Source of the DNA: Closterium sp. NIES-65
Taxonomy: Eukaryota; Streptophyta; Zygnematophyceae; Desmidiales; Closteriaceae
Direction: 5' to 3'
DNA length: 64,000 bases
Assembly (NCBI GenBank): GCA_948144175.1
Contig: CANXME010002331.1
Span: 62,001-126,000, forward strand
The notes below the pieces were generated by a model. That model made no database searches. It had not been told where the DNA came from and saw nothing but the letters and a program-made list of their open reading frames with translations. The stretch's first letter is position 1. Each line of letters starts with the position of its first letter. Of the stretch, positions 54,601 through 64,000 are shown in pieces. Made by a program: the position numbers and the translations under genes.

Positions 54601-55640
54601 GACTCGCGCTGATGCTGACAGGGCTGCTGGGTACCTTGCACTCTTCATGGTTGGGTGAGAACACCTTTACACCTTGCTGTGTTGGGTACCTTAGCAGTCT
54701 ACCCATGCTGACAGAGCGCCTGGGTACCTTGTGCTCTTCAAGGTTGGGTGAGCACACTGTTTTTGGTTGGGCCTTAGGGGAGGTAGGAAGGATTCTACTT
54801 TTGAGAATTCTCAAAAGTAAAATTCACATGCCTGAGAGGAGGAAGGAGGGTGTTTGAAGTCAGCATGTGTTCGCTCACTCTGCCTGGCTCTCGTGTTTCT
54901 GGCAACGCTGCTGTCTCGCGCTCATGCTGACAGGGCTGCTGGTTACCTTGCACTTTTTATGGTTGGGTGAGTGTACTACTGTTACACCTTGCTGTGTTGG
55001 GAGCGTTTGGCAACTCGCTCACTCTGCCTCTCGTGTTTCTGACAATGCTGCTGTCTCGCGCTGATGCTGACAGACAGGGCTGCTGGGTACGTCGCACTCT
55101 TCATGGTTGGGCGAGTACACTCTATAAAGCTGTGCATCACTACATTGTACCCACACATGCTGACCGGGCTGTTGGGTGCTTGATGCTGTTCATGCTGGGG
55201 TGAGTATCTGTGCTGGGATGACTTTTGAGTCGACTCAAAAGTCATCTCATTGTACCCACACATGCTGACAGGGCTGTTGGGTGCTTGATGCTGTTCATGC
55301 TGGGGTGAGTATCTGTGCTGGGCATGTTAGAACCTTTCCAATTGGTCACCCACCTTCTGGACCCTGGGTTACGGCATGTTCACCACAGTTAACCGCTCCG
55401 AACCCCTGTGTTCACCGTATACCCCTCACTCTTCCCTCCCTCTTCCAGCTGGTCCCCCACCTTCTGGAATCCGGGCTACAGCATGCTCACACGACATCGC
55501 CTTTGCTTCCCACCGACCCACTCACAGGGGGCGGTGCTGCTGCTGCCACTCCTTGTCCCACCCCCCTCCCTCCCCATTCTAGCTGGTCACCCACCTTCTG
55601 GGTTTTGAGAATTCTCAGAAACCAGCTTGCCGTTGCCGTG

Positions 55641-55673
<33 letters not shown>

Positions 55674-58600
55674 ATTGCCGTTCTGGTCTGGACCCTGGGC
55701 TACAACATGGTGTCAGGGGGGGAGAAGAAGCAGGTAGAGGGCGAGAGGAGGGGGGGGGAAATGATGGCACACCATCTATTCTTTTGAGGCGCCTCAAAAG
55801 GATGGGGGGGAAATGATGGCACACCATCTATTCTTTTGAGGCGCCTCAAAAGGATGGGGGGGAAATGATGGCACACCATCTATTCTTTTGAGGCGCCTCA
55901 AAAGGATGGGGGGGAAATGATGGCACACCATCTATTCTTTTGAGGCGCCTCAAAAGGATGGGGGGGAAATGATGGCACACCATCTATTCTTTTGAGGCGC
56001 CTCAAAAGGATGGGGGGGAAATGATGGCACACCATCTATTCTTTTGAGGCGCCTCAAAAGGATGGGGGGGAAATGATGGCACACCATCTATTCTTTTGAG
56101 GCGCCTCAAAAGGATGGGGGGGAAATGATGGCACACCATCTATTCTTTTGAGGCGCCTCAAAAGGATGGGGGGGAAATGATGGCACACCATCTATTCTCC
56201 TCTCCCACTCCCCTCCCCCACCCTTCCACCTGCTTCCCCACGTTCCCCCACCATTGCCGTTCTGGACTCTGGGCTACAACATGCTAACATGCCTTTGCCC
56301 CCTCTCTGTCTTCCCCCTTTTCGGTCTTACCCCCTCTCCGTCTTCCCCCCCTCTCCGTCTTACCCCCTCTCCGTCTTCCCCCCCTCTCCGTCTTACCCCC
56401 TCTCCGTCTTACCCCCTCTCCGTCTTACCCCCTCTCCGTCTCCCCTCCATTTTCCCATTGCTTGCATCTTTCCACAGCTGGTCCCCCACCTTCTGGACTC
56501 TGGGCTACAGCATGTTCACAGGGGGGGATAACAAGCAGGAGGAGGGTGAGCGGGCGGGGGAAGAGTGATGGCACACCATATATTCCCCTCTTCCCATTCG
56601 CTTCCCTCCCTCCCCTTTCCAGCTGGTCCCCCACCTTCTGGACTCTGGGTTACAGCATGTTCACACACCACCGCTGTTTCTCCCCCTCCTTCCCCTCTTT
56701 CTCCCCCTCCTTCCCCTCTTTCTCCCCCTCCTTCCCCTCTTTCTCCCCCTCCTTCCCCTCTTTTTCCCCCTCCTTCCCCTCTTTTTCCCCTCCTCCCTCT
56801 TCCAGCTGGTCGCCCACCTTCTGGACCCTGGGCTACGGCATGTTCACAGGGGGGGATAACAAGCAGGAGGAGGGTGAGCGGGCGGGTGAAGAGGCGAGTG
56901 CAGCAGCAGCAGCAGCAGCAGAAGCAGCAGTGATGGGAGTGACAGGGTTTGAACGTGCTGTCAGCCGTGTGATGGCGGTGGTTCAGAAAGTGCTCAATCC
57001 ACCTATTTATGGGGTGAGTTTCTAAAAATGGAAGCGATGGGAGTGACAAGGTTTGAGCGTGCTGTCAGCCGTGTGATGGCGGTGGTTCAGAAAGTGCTCA
57101 ACCCGCCTATTTATGGGGTGCGTTTCTATTTATGGGGTGGCTTCCTATTTATGGGATGAGTTCCTATTTGTGATGTGGGTTCTTAGTTATGCAGTGGGTT
57201 CTGTGTTGATCCTCCCAAGGGTCTTTCGGACCAAGTGCCCATGTGTCTGTCTAATCGAACCAATCATCCCTCATTCCCTAATGTGTGTCTGCCCTCGTTC
57301 CCAGGGCAGGGCACACATATCTGCTTCAATAGGAGCTGACTTTCGAGTCGACTCAAAAGTGGGCTGACTTTCGAGTCGACTCAAAAGTGGGCTGACTTTC
57401 GAGTCGACTCAAAAGTGGGCTGTCTTTTGAGTCGACTCAAAAGTGGGCTGTCTTTTGAGTCGACTCAAAAGTTCCCAGGGCACACATATCTGCTTCAATA
57501 GGAGCTAGTGAAACCAATGAGGCTCTCTCCTCCCACTCCCCCCTCTCCTCTCATCGCCCCATCAGGTGCTAGCAGGTCTGCTAATAGGAGCCACCCCTCT
57601 TTCTCACTTCTTCCTCCCCGCCTCCTCCTCCTCTGCTGCTGCTGCCGCCTCCCTCCCAGCCTCCGCCTCACCATGGCTCTTCAGCCCTGCCACTGCCGGC
57701 ATTCTGCATGGCATCATGGAGGTGAGCTTTGGGGTGGGTGGGGTAGGCAAGGCATGCGGCATGCGATGCCCGCATTGGCAGGTCCTGTGGCTCTTCAACC
57801 CTGCCACTGCTGGCATCCTGCACGGCCTCATGGAGGTGAGCGATGGAAGGAGGAGAGGCATGTGGCATGTTGACGAACCACTCTCAGTCCTGCCACTGTT
57901 AGCATGGCTCTTCAACCCTGCCACTGCTGGCATCCTGCACGGCCTCATGGAGGTGAGCGATGGAAGGAGGAGAGGCATGTGGCATGTTGACGAACCACTC
58001 TCAGTCCTGCCACTGCTCAGCATGGCTCTTCAACCCTGCCACTGCTGGCATCCTGCACGGCATCATGGAGGTGGTGGGGGCAGGCGAGGCAAGGCAAGGC
58101 ATGCGGGTTGGAGGTGAGAAGGGCAGGAGAGTCGAGGCAAGGCATGCGTCATGTTTATTAACCACTCTCAGTCCTGCCACTGCTGGCATTCTGCATGGCG
58201 TCATGGAGGTGAGCTCTGAGGTGGGTGGGGTAGGCAAGGCATGCATCATACGGCATAGAGGTGAGCTTTAAGACGTCTCAAAGGTCATGCAGGCGACAGG
58301 TGCTCAAATGCCAATGGAATTCTGCAAGGCAAATCCATTTAACCATGTCCAAAACAAGTGATAGCATTGTCTCCTGTTTGTCAAACGGGTGGGGTGTTCT
58401 CGAGAACCACTCTTCGCCAGATGGCATGCCTCGCCACTCAACCCCCTTGATGAGTCGGTTTTTGAGTCGCCAGATGGCATGCCTCTCGAGTCCACTCATC
58501 ACACGCGGGTTCTCAAGAACCACTCTTCGCGAGATGGCATGCCTCGCCACTCAACCACCTTCCTCCCTCCCTCCTGCCACCGCCCAGGCAGCAGCTATTC

Positions 58601-61442
58601 TTGGGTCAGCCTGTGTGGCCGTGCAAGCAGTCGTGCTTGCGTCCTCTCTCGCCTCCTCCATCCCCTCCCGCATCTCCCTCTCCTGGCCCAAACCCTCCTC
58701 CTCCCCTTCCTCCACTCCCTCCCCCTCTCCATCCTCCTCCTCACCATCTCATCCCTCCTCTCCCACCTCTGCTGCTACAGCAGCATCTGTGTCAGCAGCA
58801 ATCGAACAGCTGCTGCCACCAGCAGCCAACACCCAAGTCACGTCGCTAGCGACAATCCCAACACCAGGTGCGTTATGTGCTTCCCCTTCCTCCTCTCCTT
58901 CCTCTTCTTCACCCTACCTCTGCTGAAGCAGCGGCTGTGACAGCAGCAATTGAACTGCTACCACCACCACCAGCAGCCAACACCCAAGTCACGGCGCTAG
59001 CGACAATCCCAACACCAGGTGCGTTATGTGCTTCCCTTTCCTCCTCTTCTCCTCCTCTGCTACAGCAGCCGCCGTGACAGCAGCAATTGAACAGATGCTA
59101 CCACCAGCACCAGCAGCCATCACCCAAGTCACCACTCTGATGCCCATGCCTGTGCAAGGTGTGTTAAGGTGTGCATGCCTGCTGTAGCGTCTACTGCACC
59201 AGCAGCAAACATATGTATATACACTACATTCTATAACATATCTCTGTATGTATGTATGCACTCTAAACACTCCCGCCCCTCCGCCCCACCGTTTTCCCCC
59301 AGGCAGCACTCCCTCATCTCTCGTGCTGTTCAATCCGAACCAACTCCCGGCCCTCTCAGGCCTGGGCATGAGAGAAATAAGGGTGGAATCTCGCTCCTCC
59401 GTCACTTTACCTGGTGTTGGTGCTGCTGCTGCGGGTGGAATTGGAGGAGGTGGGGGTGGGGGTGGTGGAAACGGTAGCATGGAATTGCAAGCAACAGGCA
59501 GGAGCGCTTCATCTGCTTCTCCCTCCTCCTCTGCTGCGCTGCCCTCCTTGCTGGATGATAGGGCGCTCTGGGTGGTGTGTGCTGTGCGCCTGCTGCTGCT
59601 GCCCATGCTTGGGACCATTGGAATCATGGTGAGAGAGGCATGCCGCCCATGCCATGCTGAAGCATGCCGCCATGCCATGCTGAGGCATACACCCATGCCA
59701 TACAGAGGCATGAAGCCCATAGCCCTTAAAATAGAGGAGAGGGGAGGTCTCTTCCATGCCCATGCTCGGGACCCTCTCACTTACACCGTCTCCCCTCCCA
59801 TTCCTCGTCTCCATCTCTTTTCTTCGCTTCCCATGGTTGGCACCATGGCAATCATGGTGAGGCGTTGGCCTCTTCCTCTCTCTCGCTCTCTTCCACCTCC
59901 CCTCTTTCCGTCCTCTCGTCTTCCTCCCTCTCTCTTCCGCCTTCCCCTTTCGCCTTCCCTCGTCCGCCCTCCCCTTTCCGCCCTACCCTTTCCGACCTCC
60001 CCTTTCTGCCCTCCCGTTTCGCCCTCTCCTTGCTTCTCAGGTGCTGTACAAAGCCGGGCTGATTCCACAAGACCCCATCTGTGCCTTTTGAGTCGATTCA
60101 AACGTCGTCACCCCCTATTCGCCCTCCCCTTTCCCCCCTCCCCTTTGCTTCTCAGGCGCTGTACAACGCCAGGCTGATTCCCCAAGACCCCATCTGTGCT
60201 CTCACCCTCATGGTCAGTGCTTCCCCCCCCTCTTTCCCTTCCCTCGACCACCACAAAGCCCTGTTTTTGCTATCACCCTCATGGTCAGTGTAGCGCTTCC
60301 TTCCTTTTGAAACGTGGCTTTTCCTATCTACACGTGGCTTTTGCTATCACCCTCATGGTCAGTGTAGCGCTTCCTTCCCCGCCCTTTCGCCTTCTCGCCT
60401 AGTACTGCTCTCATCTCCTTGTCATCTCCTATCATGGCGATATATATTAATTCTGTCTCTGTGTATTCTCCTCCCATGTGCTGTTATTAGTAAACAGGTG
60501 GGCTGCGGAGGTCTGACGTCCATCAATTTGGATGTGTATTCTCCTCTCCTCCCATGTGTGAGCCCCTTGGATCCAAACAGACTTTTGAGACGTCTCAACA
60601 GTCCTCTCATGTGTGAGCCCCTTGGATCCAAACAGCATCGAATCTCATTTACGTGTCTCTCCTCTCCTCGTCTCTCCTCCACTCTCCTCCTTTCCCCTCT
60701 CCCATCAGATCCAAACCGCCATGCCATCGGCACAGAATCGATTTTTGAGGCGGCTCAAAAGCCATCGGTACAGAATCTCGTGCTCATGGCGCAATTCATT
60801 TTCTACCTTAAATCAGAAACCCTACACCCTTTTCTCCCCTCTCCTCTCCCCCCTCTCCCCATCAGATCCAAACCGCCATGCCGTCAGCACAGAATCTCGT
60901 GCTCATGTCGCAGCTCAGCCCCGCCACCAAGCCTCTGGCGGGAATGCTGGCCTCGCTCATGCTGCGACAGGTGGGTGTGTGGGGTGTGTGTACATTGTTT
61001 TTGGCAAACGATGTCTCTGTGTACATGCCACGGCCCAACCCAATAGCAATACCCAAGCCTCCCCCTCTCTTGCATCTTTCCCCTCCTTCCCCTGCAGTAC
61101 GCCATTACCATGCTCCCTATCACAGTGTGAATCACAGTCTTCCTACAGCAATCCACAAGCCTTATTAACATACTCCCATCTCCCTCGCTTTCAACCCTCT
61201 CCCTCTCTTGCATCCCTCCCCTATCCTCCGTCCCCTTGCAGTACGCCATATCCATGCTTCCAATCACAGTGTGGATCACAGTCTTCCTACTGCAACCCAC
61301 ATGCTGTTCAACCCCACCCTCCCCCCATGCCTCCCTCTCCCCCGCTACACCTCCCCTCCGTCCCCTGCAGTACGCCATATCCATGCTCCCAATCACAGTG
61401 TGGATCACAGTCTTCCTCTCACGCCTCAACATGGCCATATGA
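51614..61442 (+). CDS. Gene B: PILS/auxin-efflux-carrier family membrane transporter, 11 exons
   Basis: Exons, phase-consistent: 51614-51863, 52372-52436, 53366-53476, 54239-54654, 56806-57013, 57566-57721, 58588-58867, 59303-59628, 60156-60212, 60866-60970, 61371-61442 (2046 nt, 681 aa). The start is the first in-frame ATG; the true N-terminus may be longer. Conserved blocks: CGVNTSVLRASLGAAFKLFA, WLMKANILPEATPSVLSQ, VAFQALIPCFLMTKVAS, LCGAALGKLACTIAY, CAFGNSLTLPLVFLATLL with AGYLALFMVG, WSPTFWTLGYGMF, VLNPPIYG, VLAGLLIGATPLSHFFLPA, LFSPATAGILHGIME, AAAILGSACVAVQAVVLASS, LIPQDPICALTLM, IQTAMPSAQNLVLMSQ and MLPITVWITVFL. Compared with gene A, exons 3+4 and 10+11 are fused, and the loop after AAAILGS is split by an intron. 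Ala/Ser/Gly-rich loops vary in length. Several hydrophobic segments in the family's usual order indicate a polytopic carrier. Confidence 0.82.
51905..52300 (+). repeat. Extra exon 1 tail (51905-51977) and extra exon 2 head (52238-52300) in gene B intron 1
   Basis: The first repeats LASLGAVFKLFAMCG with the GTGAGT donor. The second repeats the acceptor and VWLMKTNVLPEGT, a variant of the real exon 2 start (VWLMKANILPEAT at 52372). A (GATGC)n-like run lies between them near 52095-52140. Confidence 0.8.
52437..52830 (+). repeat. 21-bp minisatellite (~19 copies) starting exactly at the gene B exon 2 donor
   Basis: Unit GTGGGGTTCAGGTGTTGTCAG, two CAG|GTG donor-like boundaries per unit. The array begins at the first intron base after ...AGCCAG (52436). 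Single-base variants occur (for example TTGGCTTCAG near 52500). All long frames here (LSGGVQV or WGSGVVR repeats) are non-genic. Confidence 0.93.
53029..53220 (+). repeat. Extra copies of gene B exon 3 head
   Basis: CAGGTGGCCTTCCAAGCGCT with the VPRFLTIRVASTLAV continuation at 53029-53095, and a weaker copy at 53162-53220 (SAHPRFLTPKVAS-like in another frame). A remnant lies at about 52945-52990. The used copy is 53366-53476. A 15-bp CTTTCCCCCCTTCAC array (about nine units, 53236-53362) forms the pyrimidine tract before the real acceptor. Confidence 0.75.
53720..54120 (+). repeat. Three extra copies of gene B exon 4 acceptor/head
   Basis: The TCCTCTGTGGxGCAGC, GGCAAGCTAGCCTGCAC block occurs at about 53712 (degraded), 53882 and 54066, before the used copy at 54239. 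Period about 175-185 bp. The copies encode VLCGAALGKLACTIAYRRPS variants. Confidence 0.82.
54700..55310 (+). repeat. Five extra copies of gene B exon 4 tail plus donor, with palindromes
   Basis: GGTACCTTGCACTCTTCATG-like tails followed by GTTGGGTGAG occur near 54710-54750, 54880-54968, 55012-55110, 55155-55202 and 55258-55306. Two perfect palindromes lie at unit boundaries: 54796-54819 (AATT centre) and 55217-55246 (TCGA centre, 30 bp). Confidence 0.8.
55350..56680 (+). repeat. Six extra copies of gene B exon 5 acceptor/head
   Basis: CTGGTCxCCCACCTTCTGGA followed by CTCTGGGCTACAGCATG-like sequence recurs near 55352, 55449, 55584, 56250 (partial), 56477 and 56624, before the used copy at 56806. 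The copy at 55584 is cut by a TTTTGAGAATTCTCAGAAA palindrome and a (GTTGCC)n run (55625-55680). Confidence 0.82.
55752..56197. repeat. 52-bp tandem array with eight TTTTGAGGCGCCTCAAAA palindromes
   Basis: Unit: GGATGGGGGGGAAATGATGG, CACACCATCTATTC, TTTTGAGGCGCCTCAAAA. Palindromes begin near 55781, 55833, 55885, 55937, 55989, 56041, 56093 and 56145, an exact 52-bp period. The copies look identical, so the expansion is recent. It sits in gene B intron 4. Confidence 0.95.
57335..57471. repeat. 28-bp tandem array with five GAGTCGACTC palindromes
   Basis: Unit CTGACTTTCGAGTCGACTCA, AAAGTGGG, five times; the last two read TCTTTTGAG. The array is itself bracketed by a direct repeat containing CACATATCTGCTTCAATAGG at about 57312 and 57484. 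In gene B intron 5. Confidence 0.92.
57781..58215 (+). repeat. Four extra copies of gene B exon 6 tail plus donor
   Basis: TCAACCCTGCCACTGCTGGC followed by ATCCTGCACGG(C)xTCATGGAGGTGAG recurs at about 57789, 57908, 58028 and 58172. The original tail ends at 57721. Spacing is close to 120 bp for the first three. Confidence 0.85.
58926..59160 (+). repeat. Two extra copies of gene B exon 7 tail plus donor
   Basis: AAVTAAIE, LLPP, AANTQVTALATIPTPG and the GTGCGT-type donor are repeated at about 58926-59012 and 59065-59158 after the real end at 58867. Confidence 0.8.
61099..61310 (+). repeat. Two extra copies of gene B last exon head
   Basis: CAGTACGCCAT(T/A)(A/T)CCATG, CTATCACAGTGTG and following bases at 61099 and 61243, before the used terminal exon at 61371. 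The first has TGA in place of the Trp codon. Fragments of the terminal CTCAACATGGCCAT segment recur again near 61805 and 61907. Confidence 0.8.
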
Positions 61443-62871
61443 AAGCGGCAGCATAACCGCCTCAAGGCACGAGGGCAGGCACGAGCACTTCTCAGGTGTC
61501 TGCCTCCACACGTGTCTTCCTCTCACACCTGCACATCACTACTTTGAGACGTCTCAAGGTCACTATTGAGTCGACTCCAAAGTCACAAGCACTTCTCAGG
61601 TGTCTGCCTCCACGCGTGTCTTCCTCTCATACCTGCACATCAGTACCACCTTGAGACGTCTCAAGGTAGACGGGGTGACTCTCAAGCCGTCTGGGTTGCA
61701 CAAGGAGGTTCTTTCGCGTGTGATGAGGCGATTTTCGAGTCGACTCAAAAATCGCCTCCCAAGCCGTCTGGGTAGCACAAGGAGGTTCTTTCTTTCTCTG
61801 TTGCCTCAACATGACCAAACGAAGGCGTCAGCATACCCAACTGGGGACAAGAGAGCACGAGCGTTCTTCGAGAGCTTCAAAATCAAAAGCCGCCTCCGCT
61901 CACGCTTCAACATGGCCATCTGGAGACGCGGCACGTCAACACTTGATGGAGGAGCGTTCTTTATGTGAGAGTGACACAACAGCATACACGTGTACATGAT
62001 GCGCTTTCCATGCCTCAGCTTCGTTGTTCGAAGCATACTGGTTACGTGTAGCTTCAAATAAGATAGTTAGCTGTTCAGAGTGTAAAAATAAGCAGGAAAT
62101 CTCATTACACTTCCATAGCTCCTCTAGTCGCACAACCTTAGCAGAGAACACACTACCAGACCAGACCACAATATCATGTTACTCGCTGCAGCAGTAGCGA
62201 CCGGAGCAGAACTGGAAGCGGAAGCAGAACCTGAAATTCTGAAGGACACTCAATAGCAGCCATTCAGCAACACCTTAGTCAATAACAAATCCTTGGATGT
62301 CTCAACTTTACGACATATCCTCTTAACATCATTCACTCAGTATATTATGTATATTATAGACATAAGCGAATAGGTATACACTAGCTTAGATTTTGCAAAC
62401 TCGCACCCGCTGACTGCAATTTCAACTGCAATCCTCATGTGTTTTCTGCTGTGCGCTGACCCAGCCAGACACAGCTCCAAACCAGTCGAAGAATTTCAAC
62501 ACCAGGCCCTTCCTCACCAGACCAGTCACAGTACCGAGCCGCTAAGCTCTCACCGCCAAGCCCCAAACCAAACAATACGAGCCAAACCAGACAAAGGGAA
62601 CACAACCATACCATACCATACCAGACCTCATGTCTCTCACGATTCGCGACTGGCTCCACCAACTTGACGAGTCTCCTCGCGTCTCGGGAATTATATTTCG
62701 TCAGTCAACGCCCGATCGACTCGAGGATGGATTGTGAGAAAGCTGTTGCCTATAAGTTGCTCCCTCAGTTCAACCTCTTGCCATCTCAAACTTTCTGCTC
62801 TGCTTTCTCCCATCCATTCAACGTCTATCGATCTCGCCTCAATACCAATTCACTTCACGATTCCGAAAGCC
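61443..62871. other. Gene B 3' flank and upstream region of the next gene
   Basis: 61485-61800 is built of two direct repeats (CACTTCTCAGGTGTCTGCCT and CAAGCCGTCTGGGT(T/A)GCAC types), each bordered by palindromes at about 61541-61583, 61650-61665 and 61735-61768. From 61990 to 62860 no repeat or gene is recognised. TATAAG at 62751, about 120 bp before the next ATG, is a possible TATA box. Confidence 0.5.
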
Positions 62872-63954
62872 ATGGCAGCCAGGGGATATATTTTCGTATG
62901 CATTGCGCTCCTCCTTGCGACTTCCGCGGCCGCGCAGCGTGGACCGCCTGGCGGAGGCCCTCCCGGAGGCCAGCAGTCCGGAGGGGCGCGCGGAGGACCT
63001 GGCGGACCCGGGTCTGGCGGGCCTGGCGGGCCTGGTGGGCCTGCTGGTCCGCGCGGTCCTCCGTTCAACTTGACGGTCGTCGGAAATCTGACGGCGGACG
63101 TCGGCGCGCGATTGGCCAATTGCTCCGCAGACGAAACCTTTCTCGACGGCCGCTTTCACCTCGCCATCTTTAAGTGAGCTTCGATGTTACCGTAACCCTA
63201 ACTTTCGCGGGCCTCCTTTCGTCGGATTTTCTCGTTCATTTAGCTTCAGCGTCGCAAATTCTTCTCCTCTTGGTTGCAGATATTACAATTTCGATGCGCT
63301 TCGTGAAACTGATTCGTTCTTCTGTTCCCTTCCCCCTCCGCCAGGAACGCGAGCGGCAACTACAACCTGGCGGTCGACGCGCTGCTCGTGGGCGCCACGG
63401 GTGGGCCGCCCGACTCCCTCGCGATCGTGAAGGGCGCCGTCTGCGACTCTTCCGCCTCCGCCGCCGCGATCCTCGCGATTCCGCTGGCGGAGTCCGACTG
63501 GCAGCAGCGCGAAGGCTGGTGGCTGCTGCACGCGGAGGCGCGGCTCGACGCGTTTCTCGAGAACGCGGACGCCGCCACCGTCGAAGCGCTCCTCGCGCTC
63601 CTCCCTAACGCGACGCTCCCGGCGGCGCGCGGCGGCGGCGGACGTGGAGGGAGCTCGGGCGGCACGCGGAGCGGGCAGGGCAGCAGGCGCATGGGGAGGG
63701 AGCTGCTGATGCGCGCAGCGGGGCGCGTCACCGGCGCCAGGCAGGGGGGGCAGCAGCAGGGGGCGCCACGGCAGCCGCCTGCAGGTGGTTCCTCAGGTGG
63801 ATACCCAGGCGCTGGGGGCGCGGGGGGGATGATGGGGGGTGGCGGGGTGAACGCGACTGTAAGTGGGTATGCCGTGCTGGCCACTGCCACTGCGGGGGGT
63901 GTGGCGTGGGGCGGCCAGCTCATGGGCGTCAAACTGCCCTCCGCCGCTGCCTGA
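62872..63954 (+). CDS. Secreted Gly/Pro-rich protein, 303 aa, two exons
   Basis: Exon 62872-63173 and exon 63345-63954 join in phase (AA|G gives Lys). The start ATG is followed by a clear signal peptide (ARGYIFVCIALLLATSAAA) with a likely cleavage before QRGPPGG. A collagen-like Gly/Pro-rich segment follows (GGPGGPGSGGPGGPGG), then a globular region (NLTADVGARLANCSADETFL, then GNYNLAVDALLVGATGG, DSLAIVKGAVC). The C-terminus is Gly/Ala-rich. N-glycosylation sequons occur (NLT, NCS, NAS, NAT). The middle part is loosely reminiscent of CHRD-type extracellular domains, but I cannot confirm this. A cell-wall or extracellular-matrix role is an inference from the signal peptide and composition. The stop is TGA at 63952. 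Confidence 0.65.
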
Positions 63955-64000
63955 TGTGATGGCGGTGCTGCTGGCGGCTTTGCGCTGCCACTTGGGGGGG

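Noticed and set aside
55217-55246. Palindromes as intrinsic transcription terminators
   Set aside because: Such terminators are bacterial, the hairpins lie inside introns and repeats, and no downstream U-tract rule is met consistently.
55752-56197. CRISPR-like array
   Set aside because: Repeats are contiguous and identical, without unique spacers, and the context is a eukaryotic intron.

Overview
The window is nuclear DNA of a eukaryote in the green lineage. Genes have GT-AG introns, two carry plastid-transit-like N-termini, the transporters resemble plant PIN-LIKES (PILS) proteins, and one gene encodes a plant-type PC-esterase. The repeats are chromoviral Ty3/gypsy, initiator-Met-primed small LTR elements, a Tigger/pogo element and a LINE. 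A streptophyte (charophyte) alga is my best guess, but no marker gene proves it.

Layout. 1-4937: a small LTR element (minus, cut by the window edge) inserted in a decayed Ty3/gypsy element, which also holds a solo LTR. 6662-14884: gene A, a 12-exon PILS-like carrier (+). 16142-19916: gene C, a paralogue on the minus strand whose first six exons are resolvable. 21660-22345 and 31081-31560: two pieces of one LINE-type reverse transcriptase. Between them, 23192-29252 is a Ty3/gypsy element whose pol carries a complete DNA cytosine-C5 methyltransferase domain between protease and reverse transcriptase. A 1.49-kb LTR element follows. 31676-32061: a MITE. 32125-33265: gene D, a broken PILS fragment. 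33838-38885: a Tigger/pogo transposase gene in pieces, split by a gypsy fragment and two small LTR elements. 39727-44344: a PC-esterase gene (gene E), split by another small LTR element. 44371-50236: a young, nearly intact chromovirus on the minus strand plus the tail of a second copy sharing its LTR. 51614-61442: gene B, a second full PILS-like gene (11 exons). 62872-63954: a two-exon secreted Gly/Pro-rich protein.

Two structural features stand out besides the methyltransferase retrotransposon. First, almost every splice junction in genes A, B, C and D is tandemly duplicated: acceptor plus exon head is repeated upstream of the real exon, and exon tail plus donor is repeated downstream. Second, a palindrome of the form TTTTGAG-N4-CTCAAAA (N4 = TCGA, ACGT, GCGC, AATT) recurs throughout, often exactly at the boundary between two direct repeats. 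Exon models were derived by eye from splice consensus, phase and agreement among the paralogues; no transcript or database evidence was available.
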